In this document: one piece after another, positions 1-5,272 of the stretch
Layout: each line of letters opens with the position of its first letter
Numbering within the stretch: the first letter of the stretch is position 1
Assembly (NCBI GenBank): GCA_039180865.1
Contig: JBCDCZ010000293.1
Coordinates: 1-5,732 of the forward strand
DNA length: 5,732 nucleotides
Direction: 5' to 3'
From: JBCDCU01 sp039180865
GTDB taxonomy: Bacteria; Pseudomonadota; Alphaproteobacteria; Rhizobiales; JACESI01
Translations under genes and position numbers: made by a program
Notes under the pieces: model-generated
Seen by the model: the letters and a program-made list of their open reading frames with translations, nothing else
Databases searched by the model: none
What the model was told of the DNA's origin: nothing

Positions 1-480
1 CGCTTTTCGACCGAACGGAACGACCGGAAGGTTCTTGAGGCAGCGCGATCGGCAGACATCCACACCATGATCAGCCAATTACCGGACGGCTACGAGACGG
101 AGATCGGCAAAAACGGTGTCTTCCTGTCAGGCGGACAACGCCAGCGCATCGGCCTCGCCCGCGCCCTTTATGACGAGCCGTTTGTTCTGGTTCTCGACGA
201 ACCGAACTCCAATCTCGACGCAACAGGCGATTCAGCCCTGCGGCGCGCGGTGATCGAAGCGCAAGAGCGCGGAGCTGTCGTTGTTGTCATGACCCACCGC
301 CCCAGCACGCTTGAAGCCGTCAACAAAGTCCTCGTTCTCACCGACGGTCTGCAAACCGCCTTCGGTGACAAGGAAGACGTATTGCGCGCAACCACGAAAA
401 ACGTCCTGAAACCCCAAAGAATCCGGGCTCTTGCACAGCCCGGGAACTCCGAAAATGAAGCGAAGAGGAACGCACAATGA
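1..480 (+). CDS. Type I secretion ABC transporter ATPase/permease, PrtD-like (3' part only)
   Basis: This is the C-terminal 159 residues of an inner-membrane ABC exporter that powers type I secretion of unfolded proteins. The frame is open from base 1, so the ATG at 67 is internal and the real start lies upstream, outside the window. Counting from base 1, the ABC signature LSGGQRQ is at residues 42-48, Walker B (FVLVLDEP) at 61-68, the D-loop NSNLD at 69-73, and the switch histidine (MTHRPS) at H99. Walker A and the membrane domain would lie upstream. The wording LPDGYETEIG and NSNLD, rather than the TSALD of drug exporters, is typical of the PrtD/LapB-like secretion family. The stop TGA overlaps the ATG of the adaptor gene (ATGA at 477-480), so the two are translationally coupled. 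Family call is firm; the exported substrate is unknown. Confidence 0.93.
   Translation, partial: RFSTERNDRKVLEAARSADIHTMISQLPDGYETEIGKNGVFLSGGQRQRIGLARALYDEPFVLVLDEPNSNLDATGDSALRRAVIEAQERGAVVVVMTHRPSTLEAVNKVLVLTDGLQTAFGDKEDVLRATTKNVLKPQRIRALAQPGNSENEAKRNAQ
423..443 (+). repeat. GC-rich inverted repeat near the 3' end of the ABC gene
   Basis: CCGGGCT (423-429) and AGCCCGG (437-443) form a perfect 7-bp stem with a 7-base loop. It lies inside the coding sequence, about 20 bases before the Shine-Dalgarno of the next gene (AGAGGA, 464-469). No T-run follows, so it is not a terminator. It might shape translation or message stability at the gene junction, or be chance in GC-rich coding sequence. 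Confidence 0.4.
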
Positions 481-1844
481 ACGACCTCGTCCCCGTAGAA
501 CGAAGGGGTGACCCCGTCCCCACGCATACCCCTGAACAGATCATCGTTCGAACCCAGACAAGCGTAAAATGGTTCGTGCGGTTCGGCTTTCTGATCCTGA
601 CGCTCTTTGTCGGTGGCTCAGCCTATTGGGCCATGACGGCGAAACTCGATGGAGCCGTCTTTGCGCAAGCCTCCTTTGTCGTGGAGGGTCAAAAGAAGAC
701 CGTTCAGCACCTTGATGGTGGGATCGTCAGCGAAATCCTGGTGAAAGAGGGCGACTTTGTCGAAGCCGATCAGATCCTTCTGCGCATGGACAGCACAGAC
801 ACTGACGTCAACCTCGATGTTTTTGGTGGTCAGTTCGCGGACCTCAGCGTGCGCCGTGCCCGTCTTCTCGCGGAACTTGGCGACAAGGCGCACTTTTCCC
901 TCGCTGACCTCGGCACCAAGGTGACGGACACAGCCAACCCGCAAACCCTCAATCTGTCTTTTCACACCCAGAACCAGCTTTTTGTGACACGTCGCAATGC
1001 GCGCAAGAGCGAGGAGCGAATCCTCGAGCAAAGGATCGGAAGTCTAGTGCAACAGATCGATGGCCTTGAAGAACAAAGGGAATCGAATGCCCGCCAAGTC
1101 GACATTGCGAAAAAGGAACTGGCAACATTTCAAAAGCTCCTGAAAAAGCAATTGGTTCCCGCAAGCCGCGTTGCAGCGCTGGAACGTGAGATCGAACGAT
1201 TACGTGGGCTTGATGCTGCGTTCAGAACAGATCAGGCGCGTGCGCATAACGAAATTGGCGAATTGCGCCTGACAGGTGAAAGCCAGAAAAAACTGCGCCA
1301 GGAAGCGATAACAGCTGAACTTTCCGTTGTGGAGACACAGCTTGGGTCGATTGAGCCTCAATATTTCGGCGCACTTCTCAGAGGCGAGCGGGTCGAGATC
1401 AAAGCACCTGCAACCGGAAGGGTCGTTAACCTCTCGATCTATACGAAGGGTGGTGTGATCCTGCCCGGCGCGCCGATCATGGATATCGTTCCGCTTGATA
1501 AGGATCTCATCGTCGAGGCTCGCGTCGAGACCGGTGATATTGAGAAACTCTATATCGGCCAAAAAACCCGGGTTCGTCTGACGGCCTTCGATCAGGCGGA
1601 TGTCCCGGAGGCACAGGGCACGATCGTCGATCTGTCAGCCGACAGTATCGAGGATGATCAGACGGGAGCGGAGTATTTCGTCGCCCGGGTCAAACTCGAT
1701 GATGAGCAGACCGCATCTGTGGCTTCCCTCGATCTCGTTCCCGGTATGCCAGCGGATCTCTTCATCAATACGGGTGAACGCACTGCGATCAGCTACCTTA
1801 TGCAGCCTTTGAGCGACCGGATCGTCCAGACATTCATTGAATAG
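477..1844 (+). CDS. HlyD/PrtE-family type I secretion periplasmic adaptor (membrane fusion protein)
   Basis: The 455-residue product has the usual length for this family and should bridge the inner-membrane ABC exporter to an outer-membrane TolC-like channel. A short cytoplasmic N-terminus is followed by one membrane segment at about residues 33-53 (rich in F, L, V, G). A lipoyl/biotinyl-like half follows at about 62-104, containing VQHLDGGIVSEILVKEGD. A long charged helical hairpin, likely coiled coil, spans about 165-290 (for example LEEQRESNARQ and LEREIERLRG). The second lipoyl half is at about 305-340 (IKAPATGRVVNL), then a beta-barrel domain (VEARVETGDIEKLYIGQ). The C-terminus, VPGMPADLFINTGERTAISY and the residues after it, is characteristic of HlyD-type adaptors. 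The ATG at 477 overlaps the upstream stop and has a good Shine-Dalgarno, AGAGGA, seven bases before it. No TolC-like gene follows. Confidence 0.95.
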   Translation: MNDLVPVERRGDPVPTHTPEQIIVRTQTSVKWFVRFGFLILTLFVGGSAYWAMTAKLDGAVFAQASFVVEGQKKTVQHLDGGIVSEILVKEGDFVEADQILLRMDSTDTDVNLDVFGGQFADLSVRRARLLAELGDKAHFSLADLGTKVTDTANPQTLNLSFHTQNQLFVTRRNARKSEERILEQRIGSLVQQIDGLEEQRESNARQVDIAKKELATFQKLLKKQLVPASRVAALEREIERLRGLDAAFRTDQARAHNEIGELRLTGESQKKLRQEAITAELSVVETQLGSIEPQYFGALLRGERVEIKAPATGRVVNLSIYTKGGVILPGAPIMDIVPLDKDLIVEARVETGDIEKLYIGQKTRVRLTAFDQADVPEAQGTIVDLSADSIEDDQTGAEYFVARVKLDDEQTASVASLDLVPGMPADLFINTGERTAISYLMQPLSDRIVQTFIE

Positions 1845-1907
1845 GCTCTCATCCAGAACTCAGACCCAAGAATCCGCTACCGGTTTTCATGTGCGCCTCA
1901 CATGGTT

Positions 1908-1935
1908 AGACCGGCTGCGGGTGAGACCGGCGGGT
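1908..1935 (+). repeat. Tandem imperfect direct repeat before the terminator hairpin
   Basis: AGACCGGCTGCGGGT (1908-1922) and AGACCGGCGGGT (1924-1935) are the same sequence except for a three-base CTG insertion in the first copy. The second copy forms the left arm of the hairpin ending at 1976. The first copy could pair with the same right arm, with a bulge, giving two competing folds. The repeat is seen directly; any role is inferred. Confidence 0.5.
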
Positions 1936-1984
1936 TATAAACCGGGGGCGCCCAACCCGGGTTTGCCCGCCGGTCTTCCCTTCA
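1924..1984 (+). terminator. Nested GC-rich hairpin, likely terminator of the secretion operon
   Basis: AGACCGGCGGG (1924-1934) pairs perfectly over 11 bp with CCCGCCGGTCT (1966-1976). Inside it, AAACCGGG (1939-1946) pairs with CCCGGGTTT (1956-1964) with one bulged G. The downstream tract, TCTTCCCTT, is pyrimidine-rich but not a clean T-run. It sits 79 bases after the adaptor stop and before the converging lysR gene. A terminator of the + strand operon is the simplest reading; a transcript-stabilising 3' hairpin is the alternative. Confidence 0.6.
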
Positions 1985-1991
1985 TCGTTAA

Positions 1992-2007
1992 GCGCCCCTT
2001 GAGGCGC
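1992..2007 (-). terminator. Short hairpin after the LysR gene, possible weak terminator
   Basis: Read on the minus strand, GCGCC (2007-2003) and GGCGC (1996-1992) form a 5-bp stem around a 6-base loop, starting about 10 bases after the lysR stop. The bases that follow (TTAACGATGAA) include no real T-run. The placement is right for a terminator but the structure is weak, and readthrough into the larger hairpin at 1924-1976 is possible. Confidence 0.35.
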
Positions 2008-2017
2008 GAACCACTCT

Positions 2018-2926
2018 CTATTCGACAACTTCTTTCGCCGCCTCCTTTAACCCCTCGACGAGGTGATCGAATACAATCCTGATCCTCTTGCTCGTCTGGA
2101 TTTCCCGGTGCGTCACAAGCCAGACCGGAAACTCAAGGGACGGCAAGCTAGGGAGCACCTTCTCAAGCCCGGGCTCCTTAATGCAGAGTGGCTCGGGAAA
2201 CATCGTCACCCCGTAACCGGCCTTCAACAACTCCCAGACAACCACGCCATTGTCAGAAGACATGACGAAGTTCTCAGGCCGGGCAGGTATTCCCATATTG
2301 TGCAAAGGCGCGATCAGGCGTTCCGGATGCGGGTTTCCAACGAAGTCATGGTCTGCAACCTCTCGCGGCGTGCGCGGGCGCCCTGCCCGATCGAGGTAAG
2401 CGCTTGCAGCGTAAAGGTTTGCGCGAAAATCGCCGACATGGCGCGCGATCAGTTCCGGTTCGCTTGGCCGGATATGACGGATCGCAATATCCGCTTCGCG
2501 CTGCAAAAGGTTTTGAAGATCGTTCGAGGAGACGATCTTCACCCGAATTCCCGGCGCACTTTCCCTCAAGGGCTCCAGCATGGCAGGCAGCATGACCGCC
2601 GACAAAAGATCGGTCGCAGTCACCGTAACCTCACCGGAGACTTCCTGTGTATGACCGGTCGCAGCCATGGAGATGAGCGTCGCGGCTTCCCCCATTGCCC
2701 TCACATGATCGAGCAATCGGTGACCCGCCTCGGTCAGGGTCGGCCCACGAACGCTGCGTTCGACAAGCGCAACGCCGAGCGAACTCTCCAGGTCGGCGAT
2801 CTGCCTGCCAATCGTTGGCTGGGTGGTTTTGAGCGCACGCGCAGCGCCACTGAACGATCCCTCCTCGACGGTTGCAAGGAAAGCGCGCACCTGGTTCCAG
2901 TCAAAAGAAATAGCCTGCCAGTTCAT
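2018..2926 (-). CDS. LysR-type transcriptional regulator
   Basis: The 302-residue length is typical of LysR regulators, which bind DNA as tetramers and respond to a small co-inducer. Residues 8-70 form the N-terminal winged helix-turn-helix, with the family wording FLATVEEGSFSGAARAL, TTQPTIGRQIADLE and LTEAG. A linker helix follows at about 71-92. The co-inducer domain runs from about 98 to 295, with the recognisable segments EADIAIRHIRP (144-154) and LLKAGYGVTMFPE (233-245). The ATG at 2926 has no Shine-Dalgarno upstream. A good -35/-10 pair places the predicted transcript start within a base or two of the ATG, so the message may be leaderless. The gene is divergent from the methyltransferase at 3015, the usual geometry of a LysR gene and its target. 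The inducer cannot be predicted. Confidence 0.95.
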   Translation of the reverse strand: MNWQAISFDWNQVRAFLATVEEGSFSGAARALKTTQPTIGRQIADLESSLGVALVERSVRGPTLTEAGHRLLDHVRAMGEAATLISMAATGHTQEVSGEVTVTATDLLSAVMLPAMLEPLRESAPGIRVKIVSSNDLQNLLQREADIAIRHIRPSEPELIARHVGDFRANLYAASAYLDRAGRPRTPREVADHDFVGNPHPERLIAPLHNMGIPARPENFVMSSDNGVVVWELLKAGYGVTMFPEPLCIKEPGLEKVLPSLPSLEFPVWLVTHREIQTSKRIRIVFDHLVEGLKEAAKEVVE

Positions 2927-2927
2927 G

Positions 2928-2981
2928 CATAGACGTATAACAGGTGTACAAAATTCAGCAATCGACCGCTCATCGACGTAT
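2928..2981. promoter_or_regulatory. Candidate LysR operator: direct repeats and T-N11-A dyad in the divergent region
   Basis: CATAGACGTAT (2928-2938) and CATCGACGTAT (2971-2981) match at 10 of 11 bases and start 43 bases apart, about four helical turns. Between them, GTA (2935-2937) and TAC (2947-2949) form a small dyad that meets the T-N11-A pattern of LysR boxes. ATCGAC also occurs twice (2961-2966 and 2972-2977), 11 bases apart. The left repeat covers the predicted lysR -10 and transcript start; the right one sits 34 bases before the methyltransferase ATG. This suits autorepression plus control of the divergent operon. The repeats are seen; binding by this LysR is inferred. Confidence 0.45.
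2934..2961 (-). promoter_or_regulatory. Predicted sigma-70-type promoter of the LysR gene
   Basis: On the minus strand, TTGCTG (2961-2956) resembles a -35 box and TATACG (2939-2934) a -10 box, with a 16-base spacer. The -10 ends only seven bases before the ATG at 2926, so transcription should begin almost at the start codon. This fits the absence of a ribosome binding site. It is a prediction from consensus only. Confidence 0.45.
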
Positions 2982-3014
2982 GGCTAGGGTCGCGCCGAAA
3001 CGAAGAGGTACACC

Positions 3015-3677
3015 ATGCAAACCATGACTTCCCATTCCGCGTCGGCCTCGTTCTGGGACCGTATCGCCCGGAAATACGCTCAACAGCCGATCAAGGATCA
3101 AGCGGCCTATGAAGAGAAGCTCGCCTATCTCCGCAAGCTCCTGAAGGCCAGTGATCACGTCCTCGAAATCGGTTGCGGTACGGGGAGCACTGCGCTTCGC
3201 ATTGCGCCAAATGTCGCTCATATCACCGCGACGGACATTTCGCCCATCATGATCGAAATCGCTGAGGCAAAACTTGGAACAAAGAGCCCGGGCAACGTCA
3301 CGTTTCAGACGGCCGATGCGGCCGACATGATTGCAAGCCATCCATTTGATGCGGTTTGCGCCTTCAGCCTTTTGCACCTCGTGGATGACGCTTCTCATGC
3401 AATGCGCCGCATCCGGGAGCAGTTAAAACCGGGTGGCCTGTTTATCTCGAAAACCGTCGCGCTTAAAAACGCCAATGTGCTTTGGCGCGTGGTGCTTCCC
3501 ATTCTCAGGCTTCTCGGATTTGCCCCGAGGGTCGTGGCCTTCAGCACTGAGGACCTTCATCGTCTCTTGAAAACCGAGGGCTTCGAAATCGTCGAAACCC
3601 GGTTCTTCGGCAAGGGTCGTATGAACCCGATGATCGTTGCCCGCCGTACAGCGCCATCCGACTCCACCGGACGATAG
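3015..3677 (+). CDS. Class I SAM-dependent methyltransferase (first of a pair)
   Basis: The 220-residue Rossmann-fold methyltransferase transfers a methyl group from S-adenosylmethionine to an unknown acceptor, probably in the cytoplasm since no signal peptide is seen. Motif I is VLEIGCGTG (residues 49-57), the SAM-ribose acidic residue is likely D74 in TATDISP, and the post-II region is FDAVCAFSLLHLV (111-123). LKPGGLFISKT (137-147) is the usual strand-5 region. A small hydrophobic helix (WRVVLPILRLLGFA, 157-170) may cover the acceptor site. The ATG at 3015 is chosen over the in-frame ATG at 3024 because AAGAGG (3003-3008) lies six bases before it. FWDRIARKYAQQPIKD near the N-terminus resembles a subfamily common in rhizobia. 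It starts a unit divergent from lysR. Small-molecule methylation is more likely than nucleic acid modification, but the acceptor is not readable. Confidence 0.9.
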   Translation: MQTMTSHSASASFWDRIARKYAQQPIKDQAAYEEKLAYLRKLLKASDHVLEIGCGTGSTALRIAPNVAHITATDISPIMIEIAEAKLGTKSPGNVTFQTADAADMIASHPFDAVCAFSLLHLVDDASHAMRRIREQLKPGGLFISKTVALKNANVLWRVVLPILRLLGFAPRVVAFSTEDLHRLLKTEGFEIVETRFFGKGRMNPMIVARRTAPSDSTGR

Positions 3678-3681
3678 ACCC

Positions 3682-4326
3682 ATGACTTATCCACTTGAAA
3701 CATCGGGGTCGCTCGACCTCGTCACTCTCTATGACCGGTTGGCGCCCGACTACGACAAGCTCCACCGGCGCTGGCTGAAGCACGCCGGAGGAGAAGCGCA
3801 GGCCGCCCTCGAAGCAAGCGTGCGGGCACTCGCTAAGCCGGATTCGAACCTACTCGACGCAGGCTGCGGCACCGGAGCCTTTGCCCGCGTGCTTATCAAC
3901 GAAGGTGTCGCGCCCGGCAGCATGACACTCCTCGATCCATCATCGGCGATGCTCGAACACTGTATCGATATGCCGGTGCGTAAGGTGAACGGGCGCTTGG
4001 AGGCTCTGCCCTTCGAGAATAACGCTTTTGACATTGTCACCTGCGCATGGGCACTTGAAACAGTGCCGGAACCGGACAAGGCGCTTGCCGAACTCTGTCG
4101 TGTGGTTCGGCCTGGTGGTGTGCTCTGCCTTGCCTTCTGCGCGACCATGCCATCAGGCAGTATCGCAGGCTGGATGATGCGTCAGGCGCTTACATGGCGT
4201 GGCACCGGAAAGTTCCTGTCGCGTGATAAAGTCATCCGGACCATCAAACGGTCCGGCGCCTTCGATGTCCGCGCGGTGCCCGGCGGTGGACCCGCCGCCG
4301 CTCTTATTGCCAAGCGCCTTCTATAA
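3682..4326 (+). CDS. Class I SAM-dependent methyltransferase, Methyltransf_11/UbiE-like (second of a pair)
   Basis: The product is 214 residues from the ATG at 3682, four bases after the stop of the first methyltransferase, implying coupled translation. A TTG at 3637 would add 15 residues and overlap the upstream gene by 41 bases; it is less likely. No strong Shine-Dalgarno precedes either start. LYDRLAPDYDKLHR (16-29) is the usual pre-motif helix. Motif I is LLDAGCGTG (57-65), the acidic residue D85 lies in LLDPSS, and LPFENNAFDIVTCAWALE (109-126) with VVRPGGVLCLAF (141-152) completes the fold. This wording is typical of Methyltransf_11 enzymes acting on quinones, lipids or other small molecules. 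It clearly differs from its neighbour outside the SAM motifs, so the pair is not a recent duplication. They may act in series or as a heterodimer. The acceptor is unknown. Confidence 0.9.
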   Translation: MTYPLETSGSLDLVTLYDRLAPDYDKLHRRWLKHAGGEAQAALEASVRALAKPDSNLLDAGCGTGAFARVLINEGVAPGSMTLLDPSSAMLEHCIDMPVRKVNGRLEALPFENNAFDIVTCAWALETVPEPDKALAELCRVVRPGGVLCLAFCATMPSGSIAGWMMRQALTWRGTGKFLSRDKVIRTIKRSGAFDVRAVPGGGPAAALIAKRLL

Positions 4327-4327
4327 T
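4322..4327 (+). promoter_or_regulatory. Perfect -10 hexamer, possible internal promoter before the hydrolase gene
   Basis: TATAAT at 4322-4327 overlaps the stop of the second methyltransferase and is an exact -10 consensus in otherwise GC-rich DNA. The expected -35 position (about 4299-4304) reads CGCTCT, a poor match, so promoter activity is doubtful. The 66-base gap to the next start would leave room for an internal transcript start. Confidence 0.25.
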
Positions 4328-4359
4328 TGGAAGCATGACAAGGCGAAATCCAAAAGGCA

Positions 4360-4382
4360 TTCTGGGTTGAAGCCAGAAAGGA
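4360..4382 (+). promoter_or_regulatory. Small hairpin touching the hydrolase ribosome binding site
   Basis: TTCTGG (4360-4365) and CCAGAA (4373-4378) form a perfect 6-bp stem with a 7-base loop. The right arm covers the first two bases of the Shine-Dalgarno AAAGGA (4377-4382), which lies ten bases before the ATG at 4393. The stem could tune translation of the hydrolase relative to the methyltransferases. The overlap is seen; regulation is inferred and may be absent. Confidence 0.3.
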
Positions 4383-4392
4383 AGCCGTACAC

Positions 4393-5226
4393 ATGATGCC
4401 TGACGATCTCACGCGGGACGATCCGCTCAGCGACTTCCAAGCGACCATGGTTACCATCAATGGAGTGGAGAAACGCGTTTGGGTGGCAGGTGATGGCCCC
4501 GCTGTGATCGTCATGACCGAAATGCCGGGGATCAGCCCGCATGTTGCCCGCTTCGCGCGCTGGGTCCGCGATGCGGGTTTCACAGTCTACATGCCGTCTC
4601 TGTTCGGACGCGATGGGGCAGTTCCGAAGGCAGACACTGGAGCAGAAGTCTTCAAGCGCGCCTGCATCAGTGCCGAATTTCGAGCGCTCGGCGGAAACAG
4701 CGCAAGCCCGGTGACCCAATGGCTCCGGCGCCTTGCGAAAACCGCCCATGCCAAGTGTGGCGGGCCCGGAGTCGGTGCAATCGGCATGTGCTTTACGGGC
4801 AATTTCGCGCTGAGCATGATGCTGGAACCCGCCATGCTCGCCCCGGTCCTGTCGCAACCGTCGCTGCCACTCGATGAAAAAGGTAGTTTGGAGAGTTCGC
4901 CCGAAGAACTTGCTGCGGTGCGGGCGCGCCTGGAAAAGGAGGATCTCACCGTTCTCGCCTACCGGTTCGAGGGCGATCTCATCTGTAAGGCGGAGCGCTT
5001 TCAAGCTTACGCGGAGGCGTTGGGTGACCGCTTTATCGGGCGAACCTTACCCGACAGCGCGGCGAACACAGATGTTGCTCCGTTTTTCGCAAAACACGTC
5101 GCCTATCCGCACAGCGTTGTGACGCAACATCTGATCGACGCCGAAGGCGAGCCCACAGTGAAAGCAAAGGATGAAATCATCGCTTTCTTAGAACAACGCC
5201 TGTTAGACGGGACAGTGAAAAACTAA
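4393..5226 (+). CDS. Dienelactone hydrolase family protein (alpha/beta hydrolase)
   Basis: The 277-residue alpha/beta hydrolase belongs to the dienelactone hydrolase family, which opens lactones or cleaves esters. EMPGISPH (43-50) and GFTVYMPSLFGRDG (62-75) are typical of the family's first third. The nucleophile elbow GMCFTG (131-136) makes C133 the likely nucleophile. D195 (in RFEGDLICKAERF) and H240 (in YPHSVVT) complete a Cys-Asp-His triad. HSVVT in place of the HGF of the chlorocatechol enzymes points to a separate subfamily. No signal peptide is seen, so the enzyme is probably cytoplasmic. ATG 4393 is preferred over the adjacent ATG 4396 for its closer fit to AAAGGA (4377-4382). It follows the methyltransferases by 66 bases on the same strand and is probably co-transcribed. 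No catechol dioxygenase or cycloisomerase is nearby, so a chlorocatechol role is unsupported. Confidence 0.92.
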   Translation: MMPDDLTRDDPLSDFQATMVTINGVEKRVWVAGDGPAVIVMTEMPGISPHVARFARWVRDAGFTVYMPSLFGRDGAVPKADTGAEVFKRACISAEFRALGGNSASPVTQWLRRLAKTAHAKCGGPGVGAIGMCFTGNFALSMMLEPAMLAPVLSQPSLPLDEKGSLESSPEELAAVRARLEKEDLTVLAYRFEGDLICKAERFQAYAEALGDRFIGRTLPDSAANTDVAPFFAKHVAYPHSVVTQHLIDAEGEPTVKAKDEIIAFLEQRLLDGTVKN

Positions 5227-5227
5227 A

Positions 5228-5250
5228 AAGGGGTGCTCAAAGCACCCCTT
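5228..5250. terminator. Bidirectional Rho-independent terminator between converging genes
   Basis: AAGGGGTGCT (5228-5237) and AGCACCCCTT (5241-5250) form a perfect 10-bp stem with a CAA loop. On the + strand the hairpin follows the hydrolase stop by one base and is followed by CTT. On the minus strand it lies 22 bases after the fasciclin gene stop and is followed by TTTAGTTTTT, a better T-tract. It can stop transcription from both sides and is the clearest terminator in the window. Confidence 0.88.
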
Positions 5251-5272
5251 CTTACGTCGACAAAGCCAGAGC

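Noticed and set aside
1888..1904. CATGTG / CACATG inverted repeat downstream of the adaptor gene
   Set aside because: It is only six pairs with no extension or T-run, and the larger hairpin at 1924-1976 explains termination better. It could be chance.
1837..2082. An 81-codon + strand frame starting in the adaptor gene's end and crossing the terminator
   Set aside because: It spans the adaptor stop, the hairpin region and the end of the LysR gene, has an arginine- and proline-rich product, and has no family resemblance.
2063..2932. A 289-codon open frame on the + strand opposite the LysR gene
   Set aside because: It lies wholly antisense to a complete, well-recognised LysR gene. The translation is rich in R, H and P with no family motif, as expected of a shadow frame.
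2913..2941. TATAAC (2936-2941) as a + strand -10 for the methyltransferase operon
   Set aside because: No -35-like hexamer lies at the right distance (about 2913-2918 reads GCCTGC). The + strand promoter remains unassigned.
3637..3681. TTG start giving a 15-residue longer second methyltransferase
   Set aside because: It needs a rare start codon, overlaps the upstream gene by 41 bases, and adds a proline-rich tail not expected in the family. The ATG at 3682 sits just after the upstream stop.
4335..4370. An 11-codon ATG frame in the gap between the second methyltransferase and the hydrolase
   Set aside because: The purine-rich GGAAG before it is only one or two bases from the ATG, too close to act as a ribosome site, and the peptide shows no leader-peptide pattern such as repeated codons.
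4321..5004. A 227-codon open frame on the minus strand opposite the hydrolase gene
   Set aside because: It is antisense to the hydrolase, shows no domain motif, and would start inside that gene without a convincing ribosome site.
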